Shown here in pieces: positions 1-8,671 of a stretch of 64,000 nt of DNA. Position 1 is the first letter of the stretch. Each line of letters opens with the position of its first letter. The notes beneath the pieces were generated by a model, which saw only the letters and a list, made by a program, of their open reading frames with translations, had not been told where the DNA came from and ran no database searches. This DNA is from Akkermansiaceae bacterium. Its GTDB lineage: Bacteria > Verrucomicrobiota > Verrucomicrobiia > Verrucomicrobiales > Akkermansiaceae. The stretch lies in assembly GCA_905182405.1 (NCBI GenBank), contig CAJJBQ010000002.1, forward strand, positions 806,001 to 870,000. The letters are read 5' to 3'. Position numbers and translations under genes: made by a program.

Positions 1-199
1 AATCAAATTCTAACTGTTCCTCTTCTCCTCGAATTACAGGCTCAATATTGTCATTAGGCTCTTGGCTGCATTTGGATGTCTTGTCGTTGGAAGAGGTTTC
101 ATTCTTATAATTTCTCAAAACGTCTCATCATATGAACTCGCGAGAGTTTTTCTAAAATGAGGCCGCGTGTGTTTTTGAATCGACCAAATGGGGATTCCC

Positions 200-242
200 A
201 ACCCCCTTTCGCCCCCCTCCGCTCCGGTCCAAATGCGCCCTT
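200..242 (+). repeat. Dispersed 75-bp repeat, copy 1 (3'-truncated)
   Basis: Matches the left half of the repeat family (AACCCCCTTTCGCCC, then CTCCGCTCCGGTCC) but breaks off after AAATGCGCCC. A truncated methyltransferase remnant begins directly after it. The 199 bases to its left contain nothing I recognise. Confidence 0.85.
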
Positions 243-449
243 GCTGCGCGCTTTGAAAAAAGGGGTGCTTTGGTTGTGATCGACTTTGAGCGAATCGAGG
301 GAAAAACCCGAAAATGGACGATGGGTCACGTGCGCGCTGGCAAGGAGGTTTTCCGCAAGGAAATCGAAGATGCGGGACTGACCTTTGTGGAAGAAGTAAA
401 ACTTGAGGGCTTGAAGGAGAACTACTTTCTTCGCTTTCGCAAAGAGTAA
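243..449 (+). pseudogene. C-terminal remnant of a class I SAM methyltransferase
   Basis: An open frame of about 68 codons runs from the broken edge of repeat copy 1 to a TAA at 447-449. It has no start codon of its own that would give a full protein. The translation reads ALVVIDFERIEG, then GHVRAGKEVFRKEIEDAG, and ends ENYFLRFRKE. This is typical of the last strands of secreted or periplasmic class I methyltransferases, where the ENYFLRFRK ending is common. The SAM-binding N-terminal part is missing, so the fragment should be inactive. The assignment rests on remembered family resemblance; the truncation itself is plain in the sequence. Confidence 0.6.
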
Positions 450-580
450 TGGCAGGGATCCCCGGGAAAGGCTTCGGCTTCTGGACGCTGCTTAACCATC
501 TCTTTACAAAAAAGCGCCCCCTCCCACATCAGCGCTTAACATCCCGATGCCATGATCTCTCTCGTAACCGAAACACAACC

Positions 581-814
581 ATGAAAAACATCCACCTCAT
601 TGCCATCCTCCTCGCAGGAACCGCCACCCCAATTCTCGCCTAACGTCCCCAAGATCCTCCACCTGATCCCGTCATCATGACAATCGATAAGAATAACGAT
701 CAGAAACTCTCCTCCCGCGAAATCCGAGGAGCGGCCAAAGCCCTTCTCAAACTCGACAAAAACCACGACAAGACACTCAGCCAAGACGGTTTAAGAAGAA
801 GGTGTTGCCGATGA
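581..814 (+). pseudogene. Small secreted EF-hand protein, broken by an in-frame stop
   Basis: ATG at 581 starts a 20-residue signal peptide (MKNIHLIAILLAGTATPILA), followed at once by TAA (641-643). The same frame then continues RPQDPPPDPVIMTI and two EF-hand calcium loops, DKNNDQKLSSRE and DKNHDKTLSQDG, to a TGA at 812-814. One C-to-T change (CAA to TAA) would explain the stop, since Gln is natural just after the signal cleavage site. The C-terminus (RRRCCR) looks frameshifted. Small EF-hand exported proteins are common in this phylum; the role is unknown. A start at the internal ATG (677) would give a protein without export signal, which I think unlikely to be used. Confidence 0.6.
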
Positions 815-1051
815 AAATAAAGAAAACGGATTTAAGAACAAAATTATGCAACTCAAGTCGACCAGTGTTGTTCAATGCTATGCTAGGCTTTGGCACGTTA
901 CTCGTTAGGACTCTGACTTGTGTTCCGTCCTGATGATTTTTAATTCATGAAGAATAAAATTTTTGTAGCTCCTTTTTTTGGAGGTCCTGCTTTGGACGCT
1001 CACGCGTTTGGTGGCGCAGCGTGTGGTGGCGCAAAGTCTTTTGGATTTTAT

Positions 1052-2011
1052 ATGAAGCTTGCCGCGATTATCGTTTCCCTTGTCTCTTCAGCGAAGGGGC
1101 AATTCGAAGGGGCTGAAGATTTTTCCAGCGCTCTTCGTCAGGAGAAATGGTTCCCCTTCACTAAAGGTGTCGGGAGCATATCGCTTTCGAGTCAAGAATT
1201 CAATTTCATCTCATCGTCCTCGGTCGGTGAGCACGAGGCCGGATTGTCCTGGGTCAATACTCCGGTGAAATACTCAGAAGACTGGGAGTTTCAGCTAGAT
1301 GTGGCGAATGCTTTAAACGTGTCGAATTCTTCCCGCTATGCTGCGACAGGCATTTACGTTGCGAATGGGAACGACGACAATGATCTCGCCTACCTCGAAT
1401 TTTACGGGACCTACTTTGATGATCTTGGTCGGTCTGTGAAGGGCTTCACGACGGGATTGAGTAACAACGGAACAAATTTTCACGAAGGAGACACTTTCGA
1501 ACTCCCCTTTGATACCGGCGCTCTCCGGGCAAAGTTCAATAACAGTGAACGGTCCCTGACGTTCTACTTTCACACTGGTCCAACCGAGAATGGATACTTC
1601 TGGCAAACTCTGGCGAAATACGGATTGGATGGAAGCAATGGGACGGAGGCCAATGTGAATTGGGCCATGCTTTCGAATGCCGAGTTCGACGTCGGTCTCT
1701 ATGGAACGGTAGTAGGAACCCGCTCGGTTGTCGGCCAAGTCACTGCTGATAATTTTACCGCAGATCGACCGGCCTTGGGGGTGCATCAGGTTGACTTCGA
1801 ACTTGAGGTTTCTCTCAATGCAGCTGGCGACGCGGTGGCACTGAGTTGGTTCTCCTTCGACGGCTTGGAGTATGTGGTTCAAGTTTCGAGTGATCTCGTC
1901 AACTGGTCTGATTTGAGGACGGTCGCCGGGACCGGTGCTTACTCCGGATTTGAGGTTGTGGCAGCTTCCGAGGAGGTTGTCTTTTACCGTATCTATTCAC
2001 GAATTCCCTGA
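1052..2011 (+). CDS. Secreted protein with verrucomicrobial C-terminal repeat domain
   Basis: I place the start at 1052, not at the upstream in-frame ATG 947, because MKLAAIIVSLVSSAKG forms a clean signal peptide, whereas the 35 residues before it (Gly/Ala rich) do not. The mature part (about 300 residues) is rich in Asn, Ser, Gly and aromatics and looks all-beta, perhaps a concanavalin-like sandwich. The last 60 residues (YVVQVSSDLVNWSDLRTVAG and VVFYRIYSRIP) match the end domain often seen on exported verrucomicrobial proteins. It ends 12 bp before the aminomutase gene on the same strand, so it may be the first gene of that operon. No enzymatic motif is visible. Confidence 0.65.
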   Translation: MKLAAIIVSLVSSAKGQFEGAEDFSSALRQEKWFPFTKGVGSISLSSQEFNFISSSSVGEHEAGLSWVNTPVKYSEDWEFQLDVANALNVSNSSRYAATGIYVANGNDDNDLAYLEFYGTYFDDLGRSVKGFTTGLSNNGTNFHEGDTFELPFDTGALRAKFNNSERSLTFYFHTGPTENGYFWQTLAKYGLDGSNGTEANVNWAMLSNAEFDVGLYGTVVGTRSVVGQVTADNFTADRPALGVHQVDFELEVSLNAAGDAVALSWFSFDGLEYVVQVSSDLVNWSDLRTVAGTGAYSGFEVVAASEEVVFYRIYSRIP

Positions 2012-2023
2012 ATTATTTTACCC

Positions 2024-3448
2024 ATGTCTTCACTTTTACAAAATGACGGTTCCAAATGCGGAGCAGGACAATCTCAGTTAACGCCTCCACCACCAAGTCT
2101 GGTGGAGGCAGACCGATTTGACCTTCCTGACGTCGACTACAATTTTCGGGGCGACCAGTTTTGGCGTCAGATTCCTGGATGGAAAGATGTCAGCTCAGCA
2201 GAGTTTGGCGATTATTCCTGGCAGCAGCGGAACAGTGTAACTTCGCTCTCGCGGATGGCCAAGGTGCTTGGGGATTTGTTGCCTGATTCGCTGGCGAAGG
2301 ATATTGAAGCGGGTCTCGAGCGCACTCCGATGAATGTGCGTATGACTCCCTACATTTTTTCCCTGATTGATTGGAGTAATGCGATTGATGATCCGACCCG
2401 GGCGCAGTTTCTACCGCTCGGATCACAATTCCTAGATGATCATCCATGCTACATGGACGACTCCCTCAATGAGGATGGCGACAAGGCGACTCCTTACCTG
2501 ACCCATCGTTACCCGGACAAGGTTCTCTTTTTGCCGATCACACTTTGCCCAGTCTATTGTTCGTATTGCACTCGGAGCCGAGTGGTGGGTGGTAGCACGG
2601 CGGTTAAGAGCAAGTCGACTTACGGCGCATCCAAAGGCGAATGGGAATCGACCTATCAGTATATTCGCGACAATTCACAGATTGAAGATGTCGTGATTTC
2701 GGGAGGCGATGCGTTTCTCTTGCGGCCTGAACAGATCCAGGAAATCGGGATGACGCTTCTTGATATTCCTCATATCCGACGTCTTAGATTTGCGACAAAA
2801 GGGATCGCGATTCTTCCGATGAAAATTCTGAGCGATACCAAGTGGATGGCGGCGCTTGAGTTGGTTTGTCAGACCGGACGTGAGCGCATGAAAGAGGTCT
2901 GTATTCACACGCATTTCAGCACTGAGAATGAAATGACGAGTTGGACTTTATTGGCGATGCAAGAACTCGTGAACCGCGGGATCAAGGTGCGGAATCAATC
3001 GGTCCTCATTCGAGGCGTGAACAACTCCTTTGATGTGATGTATCGCACGGTCAAGAAATTGGCCTACCTCAATATTCAGCCCTATTATATTTACGTTCAC
3101 GACATGGTGCCCGGATGCGAGCACCTCCGAACGACGGTGGCGGAAGCTTGCGACCTTTCGAAGCGGCTGCAGGGAACGATCGGGGGCTTTAACACTCCAC
3201 GAGTTGTTTGCGATGCGCCGGGTGGGGGAGGAAAGCGGGAGGTTTCAAGCTTCGAGAACTACGACCGTTCGCTGGGGATTTCAAGCTGGAGTGCTCCGAG
3301 TGTGAAGGGCGAGGAAATCTTTCACTACTACGATCCGATTGACCAACTCCCGGAGGCTGGGCGTGAGTTTTGGGACAATCGGGAGGGGCTTGATCAACGG
3401 CTTGCGGAAATCAAAGCAAAGATGGGGAGTCCAGCTGAATTGGTATAG
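2024..3448 (+). CDS. kamA: Lysine 2,3-aminomutase (radical SAM, PLP)
   Basis: The 474-residue protein interconverts L-lysine and beta-lysine (3,6-diaminohexanoate) using a 4Fe-4S cluster, S-adenosylmethionine and PLP; it is cytoplasmic. The radical SAM motif CPVYCSYC gives Cys175, 179 and 182. The PLP lysine sits in PGGGGK (Lys404). Two aspartates that bind the side-chain amine in characterised lysine aminomutases appear conserved: Asp360 in YYIYVHD and Asp397 just before PGGGGK. Glutamate 2,3-aminomutases change both, so lysine is the likely substrate. The N-terminal extension of about 40 residues is Pro-rich. The stop is 3 bp before the NRPS start, so the two are almost certainly co-translated. 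No acetyltransferase of the N-epsilon-acetyl-beta-lysine osmolyte pathway is adjacent, so the product is more likely fed to the NRPS. Confidence 0.93.
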   Translation: MSSLLQNDGSKCGAGQSQLTPPPPSLVEADRFDLPDVDYNFRGDQFWRQIPGWKDVSSAEFGDYSWQQRNSVTSLSRMAKVLGDLLPDSLAKDIEAGLERTPMNVRMTPYIFSLIDWSNAIDDPTRAQFLPLGSQFLDDHPCYMDDSLNEDGDKATPYLTHRYPDKVLFLPITLCPVYCSYCTRSRVVGGSTAVKSKSTYGASKGEWESTYQYIRDNSQIEDVVISGGDAFLLRPEQIQEIGMTLLDIPHIRRLRFATKGIAILPMKILSDTKWMAALELVCQTGRERMKEVCIHTHFSTENEMTSWTLLAMQELVNRGIKVRNQSVLIRGVNNSFDVMYRTVKKLAYLNIQPYYIYVHDMVPGCEHLRTTVAEACDLSKRLQGTIGGFNTPRVVCDAPGGGGKREVSSFENYDRSLGISSWSAPSVKGEEIFHYYDPIDQLPEAGREFWDNREGLDQRLAEIKAKMGSPAELV

Positions 3449-3451
3449 GTA

Positions 3452-6400
3452 ATGGTTTCTCAAATTTTACGCACGGGTTTTGAAGACCAAGCGGAGGCGT
3501 TATTGCTCCACGAGCTTTTCGAGCGGCAAACTGAAAAGACACCTGAAGCGGTCGCTCTGATCACGGATGAACGTGAACTCACGTATCGAGAGCTTGATGA
3601 GCGAGCGAATCAGCTGGCTCATTACCTTGTGAAAAAGGGGGTGAATCCGGGCGATTTGGTTGGGCTTTATACCTTTCGTTCTGAGGTTTCGGTGGTTGCA
3701 ATTCTTGGGGTTCTCAAGGCTGGAGCCGGTTATGTTCCGATCGATCCGGCATTCCCGGAAGAGCGGATTCGGCATATTCTCGCCGATGCTGAGATTTCGG
3801 TGGTCCTTTCACTGGAGTCTTTGCAGGAGGGTCTTCGCGAGTGCTACAGTGGTGAAATCGTCTCCATTAATGACGGCGAGTTGACGCGTTTGGAGTCTAC
3901 TTCGCGAGTCGAAGTTCGGCACGATGATCAAAATCTCTGCTACGTAATTTACACGTCAGGGACGACGGGGAAGCCGAAGGGCGTGATGACGGAGCATCGC
4001 AATACGGTTTTATTCGTGCATGCCTTTAATGAAGTCTGCCAAGTCACTGCGGAGGACAGAATCTATCATGGATTTTCTCTCGGCTTTGATGGTTCGGTGG
4101 AGGAGATGTGGTTGGCCTTTTCAAATGGAGCATCTCTGGTGGTCGGGCCTCAGGAGACGGGGGCACTTGGAAACGAAGTGGCTGCTTGCATCAAGCGCCA
4201 TGGAGCGACCTTTTACTCAACAGTCCCTACGGCGTTGACGATGATTACGGAGAATCTTGAGTCGATCCGTGTTCTCATTGTGAGCGGAGAGCAATGCCCG
4301 CCGGAGCAAATTGCGAGGTGGGCCGTGAACGGGCGTCGCATGTTGAATGTCTATGGCCCGACTGAGGCCACGGTCAATACGACGGCTGCCGAGTGTCGGC
4401 CAAATCAGCCTGTGACGATTGGCGTTCCGTTACGGGGCTATGATTTGTATCTTCTTGATTCCGAACAGAAGCCCGTGGCCGAAGGGCAGTCTGGCGAGTT
4501 GTATGTCGGGGGCGAGACCTTGGCTCGTGGTTATCTTAATCAGCCCGAGGTGACGGCGAAGGCCTTCATGGATGTCGAGTTGGACAATGGGGTTCAGCGA
4601 CTCTATCGCACGGGTGATCTGGTGAAGTGGGATGAAAAGGGGGAGCTGCTTTTCCTTGGACGGATTGATACACAGGTTAAGATTCGTGGTTATCGGATCG
4701 AACTCGCTGAGATTGAGACGCTCCTTCTTGAGCAGGACAAGATTCGGTCGGCAGTGGTTAATGTCGTTGAAGAAGCCGGGGTGAAGGAATTGGCTGCTTT
4801 TGTAGTGTTGGAAGATGAGGAAGAGACATTGGACCGATCCGAGCTTCACGCCACCTTGAAGACCAAGTTGCCGGTCTACATGCTTCCGAAATTTTTGGAT
4901 ATCATTTGCGAACTTCCAACCTTGGCTAGTGGCAAGGTGAATCGCCGGGAACTTCCTGCTCCCAAGCTTCTCTTTCGAGGCAAAAAAGAGGTGGTCACAA
5001 ATCCTCCCAGCACTCGCATGGAGATCGCTCTTGCGGCAATTTGGAGTGACCTTTTCCCCGGCGTGAAACTCAGCACGACGGACGATTTTTTCACCGAGTT
5101 AGGCGGGCACTCGATGCTGGCGGCCCAGATGGTGACGAGAGTGCGGGACGTCATCGGAGTGGATTTGGCTCTGCGTGAAGTTTACAAGAACCCCACGCTT
5201 GGTGAGATGGCGAATTATCTGGATGCTCAAGAGGTTCTGGATGCGGAGGAGGATCCTGTCTCGCATGAGCCAAAAGATCGTCCAATGAACGGTCTGAATC
5301 GGCCTTCGGTGGCGATTATTCAGGCGATTGGAATTTATGGGATCTATGCCATCCTAACGACGATCGCGCTCGGTTTCTTTTACATTTTCTGGAGAGCTTT
5401 GACTCATCCTACAATGGGGACCGCTGGAATTGTGACGTGGGTCACGGCCATCGTGATCCTTGGTTATCCGACTCTCATTCTTTCGAGTGTCGTGATCAAG
5501 TGGGCTGTCATCGGGCGTTATCGACCGGGGGCTTATCCGATTGGTGGTTCCTACTATCTACGATGGTGGTTCGTGACTCGTTATCAAGCGCTTGCAGGCA
5601 CGGGCTTTCTTTCGGGGACTCCGCTGCTCAGCCTCTACTTTCGCCTGATGGGGGCGAAGGTCGGGAAGGGCTGCATCATCGACTCTGCCTTATGCACGTG
5701 TTTCGACTTGGTTAAAATCGGGTCTGGTTCGTGCATCGGAAACGAAACGCAGTTGTTGGGCTCAAGAGTTGAGGGAGGGTATTTGAAGATTGGTCGAATC
5801 TCGATTGGAGAAGATTGCTACATCGGGATCCATTCCACCTTGGCCCTGAACACCACGATGGGGGACGGGACAAAACTCGACAATTTGTCACTACTCTCAG
5901 ACGGTGAGAGTATTCCAGCGGGCGAGAGTTGGAGTGGTTCTCCTGCGGTGCTCGCGGAGGTCTCGGTTCCTGCGGCGGAAGGTGGATGCTCTCCCAAGCG
6001 TCCGATTCTTTTTGGCTTTTTACACTACGTTCTGATCTACGTGATGGGGGTGGTTGGGGCCCTCTCTTTCCTGCCGATTCTGGCTCTTCTCTACGGAGCT
6101 TACGTGTGGGGTAGTTGGGGGCTTGCCGCGGTGGCCGCGGTGGCGGCCGGTCCGATTTCATTAGTCTGTTACTGCCTGATGGTGGTGGTGGTGAAGTACG
6201 TGGTGATGCCTCGAACCAAGACTGGTTTGTATCCGGTCGAAAGCGGGTATTACCTGCGTAAGTGGTTTGTTGATACCTTTTATCGATCAAGTCGAGTGGT
6301 GGCCTTGTCGCTTTATACCACCATTTATTTTCCGACTTGGCTTCGCATGCTTGGAGCGAAAATTGGCAAGTTCGCCGAACTCTCGACGGTGAGCCAGTTC

Positions 6401-8671
6401 GCCCCGGATCTCATGAAATTGGGCGAGCGGAGTTTCTTCGCGGATGGGTCGATCATTGGTGGACGGCGTTACTATCGTGGGATGGTTGAGATTGGGTTTT
6501 CCGAAGTTGGAGACCGTAGCTTTATCGGAAATAGCGCGATGTTACCGATCAACCGTCCGGTGGGGGATGATTGTTTGATCGGGTGTATGTCTCTTCCGCC
6601 AACCGAGCATGAAGAGACTCCCGATGGAACAGACTGGCTGGGCTCACCTTCCTTTGGGCTGCCACACCGCCAAATTGTTGGTAATTTTGATGCGTCGGTG
6701 ACTTACCAGCCGACTGCGAAACTCGTCTTCCAGCGTTGTCTGGTTGATGGGATGAGGATTTTGTTTCCTTCGATTTTGACCTTCGTCTTTGTCTTAATCT
6801 ACATCGCCTTCGTTTACTTCTCCTATACCCAGTGGGGAGAGCTGGCGACGATCCTCCTTGCGACTGGGGTTTCACTTATCTTGGATGTCGTGGCTTGTCT
6901 TTTGGTGGTCGTTTATAAGCGAGTGCTCTTGGGGAAGATTAAGCCTGGGATTCATCCGCTTTGGTCGATGTTTGTCTGGAAAAATGAGGCGGTGAATGGA
7001 GCCTATGAATCGATCGTGGCCCCTTCGTTTGTTCCGATGCTGGGGACGCCATTTCTAGCTCCTTTCCTTCGTCTTCTCGGATGTAAGATCGGGAAGGACG
7101 TTTACCTTGGAACCACTTTGTTCTCGGAGTGGGATCTCGTTGAGGTGGGGGATCACGTGGCTCTCAATGCGGGAACAGTTGTGCAGAATCACCTCTTTGA
7201 AGATCGGGTGATGAAGGCTTCTCATTTGAAGATCGGGGATCGTTGTTCGGTGGGAAACATGGCGGTGGTTCTCTATGATACGGAGATGAAGGAAGGGGCT
7301 GAACTAGCGCCGCTTTCACTTTTGATGAAGGGCGAGACTGTTCCACCTGAAACTCGCTGGAGTGGAATTCCTACCGCTCGCGACACGGTTGCTGAGGAAA
7401 TCGAACCTCAAACAGATGAGGTCATTTCTACGGCGGCTGATTTACGTCAGCGCATCTCATCGATTGATGTTCTGCGAGGCTTAGCGGTTCTCGGGATCTT
7501 GTTGATGAACATCCGTTCCTTTGCCGCTCCTGATGCAGGGTATTTTAATCCGCTGGAGGTCAGTGATGACGCGCTGTGGAATCGGATGGCCTATTACTTC
7601 ACGAGTATCTTTGCGGACCAGAAATTCATGGGCCTCTTCTCGATTCTCTTTGGGGCGAGCTTCATTATATTAACTCGGAATTTACGGGAGCGTGGGCAGG
7701 GTGTTTTTGGGGCTCTCTTGCCTCGCTACTTTTGGCTTTTCCTCATCGGGGTGGCCCATTTCTTCTTATTTTGGGCGGGGGATGTTTTGGCAGTTTATGC
7801 GATTTGCGCGATCCCTCTGCTGCTCTTCTTTCGTCTGCCTTCGAGCTGGCAGTTTGGATTGGGGCTCTTGGTTTTTCTTCTTCCGGTGGCCTTTAATGGG
7901 TGGATTCAGCACTCTTTGCCAAGCTTGGATGAGGAGAGTCGTAGTTCGCTTGATGGGTACTGGGAGCCTTATGTGGAAGATGTAGAAGCGGATCAGGTTT
8001 TCTATCTCGAGGCATCTTGGAAGGATCGGGTTGTAAATCGTTGGGAGGCCGAGACTGAGCCTGGAGCGAATCGGGGAGAGGATCTCTTAATTGCTTCTGT
8101 CTGGGGTAACTTCTTCGCACGTTCTTTGGGGATGATGCTGATTGGAATGGCTCTCTTCCGTTGGGGGATTCTTTCTGCTAAGCGTAGTAAAGCCTTTTAT
8201 CGACGCTTGGTCGGCTGGGGTTTTGGGGTAGGGATTCTGCTCGCGCTTTATGGGCTGGAGACCACGCTTTTCCATGAATGGAAGTGGGACTATGCGCTCT
8301 TCGCTGGGCGTATTCCGAACCACCTGGCGACCATTCCGATGGCCCTTGGTTATATCGGCTCGATCATGCTTTGGGTGAAGTCAAATCATTGGCGATTCCT
8401 CCGGACTTGTTTGGCGAATGTGGGCCGGGTCGCGCTGACCTGCTATCTGGGGCAGACCTTCCTGTGTCTCTTTATTTTCTATGGACTGGGGCTGGGGCTC
8501 TATGGGCAATTCGACTTTCTGGAACAGCTCGGTGTCGTCTTGCTGATCTCCATTCTGCAGCTTTTCCTCGCGAGCGCTTGGCTGAATCGTTTTCCGTATG
8601 GCCCGTTGGAGTGGGTCTGGCGCCGTCTGAGCACGGGGTTCGCAAAATCACGTAAATCTATTGAGTCATGA
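3452..8671 (+). CDS. Poly-lysine-synthetase-like NRPS (A-PCP-membrane domain) fused to DUF418
   Basis: The 1739-residue enzyme has, in order: an adenylation domain (about 15-505) with core motifs YTSGTTGKPKG (167-177), YGPTEAT (301-307), GRIDTQVKIRGYRIE (403-417) and SGKVNRREL (493-501); a carrier domain with phosphopantetheine Ser554 in GGHS; and a membrane region (about 618-1320) with three repeats, each made of transmembrane helices followed by a left-handed beta-helix segment (about 733-833, 967-1066, 1209-1306). This is the layout of epsilon-poly-L-lysine synthetase and the NRPS terminal domain family, which join amino acids without a normal condensation or thioesterase domain. Read by hand, the pocket is D-G-E-T-I-S-V-V-N plus the C-terminal Lys. 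The Glu fits a cationic substrate such as lysine or beta-lysine. From about 1330 to the end lies a complete DUF418 multi-helix domain (SIDVLRGLAVLGIL), an unusual fusion. It overlaps the next gene by 4 bp. Confidence 0.88.
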   Translation: MVSQILRTGFEDQAEALLLHELFERQTEKTPEAVALITDERELTYRELDERANQLAHYLVKKGVNPGDLVGLYTFRSEVSVVAILGVLKAGAGYVPIDPAFPEERIRHILADAEISVVLSLESLQEGLRECYSGEIVSINDGELTRLESTSRVEVRHDDQNLCYVIYTSGTTGKPKGVMTEHRNTVLFVHAFNEVCQVTAEDRIYHGFSLGFDGSVEEMWLAFSNGASLVVGPQETGALGNEVAACIKRHGATFYSTVPTALTMITENLESIRVLIVSGEQCPPEQIARWAVNGRRMLNVYGPTEATVNTTAAECRPNQPVTIGVPLRGYDLYLLDSEQKPVAEGQSGELYVGGETLARGYLNQPEVTAKAFMDVELDNGVQRLYRTGDLVKWDEKGELLFLGRIDTQVKIRGYRIELAEIETLLLEQDKIRSAVVNVVEEAGVKELAAFVVLEDEEETLDRSELHATLKTKLPVYMLPKFLDIICELPTLASGKVNRRELPAPKLLFRGKKEVVTNPPSTRMEIALAAIWSDLFPGVKLSTTDDFFTELGGHSMLAAQMVTRVRDVIGVDLALREVYKNPTLGEMANYLDAQEVLDAEEDPVSHEPKDRPMNGLNRPSVAIIQAIGIYGIYAILTTIALGFFYIFWRALTHPTMGTAGIVTWVTAIVILGYPTLILSSVVIKWAVIGRYRPGAYPIGGSYYLRWWFVTRYQALAGTGFLSGTPLLSLYFRLMGAKVGKGCIIDSALCTCFDLVKIGSGSCIGNETQLLGSRVEGGYLKIGRISIGEDCYIGIHSTLALNTTMGDGTKLDNLSLLSDGESIPAGESWSGSPAVLAEVSVPAAEGGCSPKRPILFGFLHYVLIYVMGVVGALSFLPILALLYGAYVWGSWGLAAVAAVAAGPISLVCYCLMVVVVKYVVMPRTKTGLYPVESGYYLRKWFVDTFYRSSRVVALSLYTTIYFPTWLRMLGAKIGKFAELSTVSQFAPDLMKLGERSFFADGSIIGGRRYYRGMVEIGFSEVGDRSFIGNSAMLPINRPVGDDCLIGCMSLPPTEHEETPDGTDWLGSPSFGLPHRQIVGNFDASVTYQPTAKLVFQRCLVDGMRILFPSILTFVFVLIYIAFVYFSYTQWGELATILLATGVSLILDVVACLLVVVYKRVLLGKIKPGIHPLWSMFVWKNEAVNGAYESIVAPSFVPMLGTPFLAPFLRLLGCKIGKDVYLGTTLFSEWDLVEVGDHVALNAGTVVQNHLFEDRVMKASHLKIGDRCSVGNMAVVLYDTEMKEGAELAPLSLLMKGETVPPETRWSGIPTARDTVAEEIEPQTDEVISTAADLRQRISSIDVLRGLAVLGILLMNIRSFAAPDAGYFNPLEVSDDALWNRMAYYFTSIFADQKFMGLFSILFGASFIILTRNLRERGQGVFGALLPRYFWLFLIGVAHFFLFWAGDVLAVYAICAIPLLLFFRLPSSWQFGLGLLVFLLPVAFNGWIQHSLPSLDEESRSSLDGYWEPYVEDVEADQVFYLEASWKDRVVNRWEAETEPGANRGEDLLIASVWGNFFARSLGMMLIGMALFRWGILSAKRSKAFYRRLVGWGFGVGILLALYGLETTLFHEWKWDYALFAGRIPNHLATIPMALGYIGSIMLWVKSNHWRFLRTCLANVGRVALTCYLGQTFLCLFIFYGLGLGLYGQFDFLEQLGVVLLISILQLFLASAWLNRFPYGPLEWVWRRLSTGFAKSRKSIES

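Noticed and set aside
2024..3448. Glutamate 2,3-aminomutase or EpmB
   Set aside because: Both aspartates for the lysine side chain appear conserved, which glutamate mutases replace, and the protein (474 residues) is much longer than EpmB-type enzymes (about 340). The NRPS context also favours lysine.
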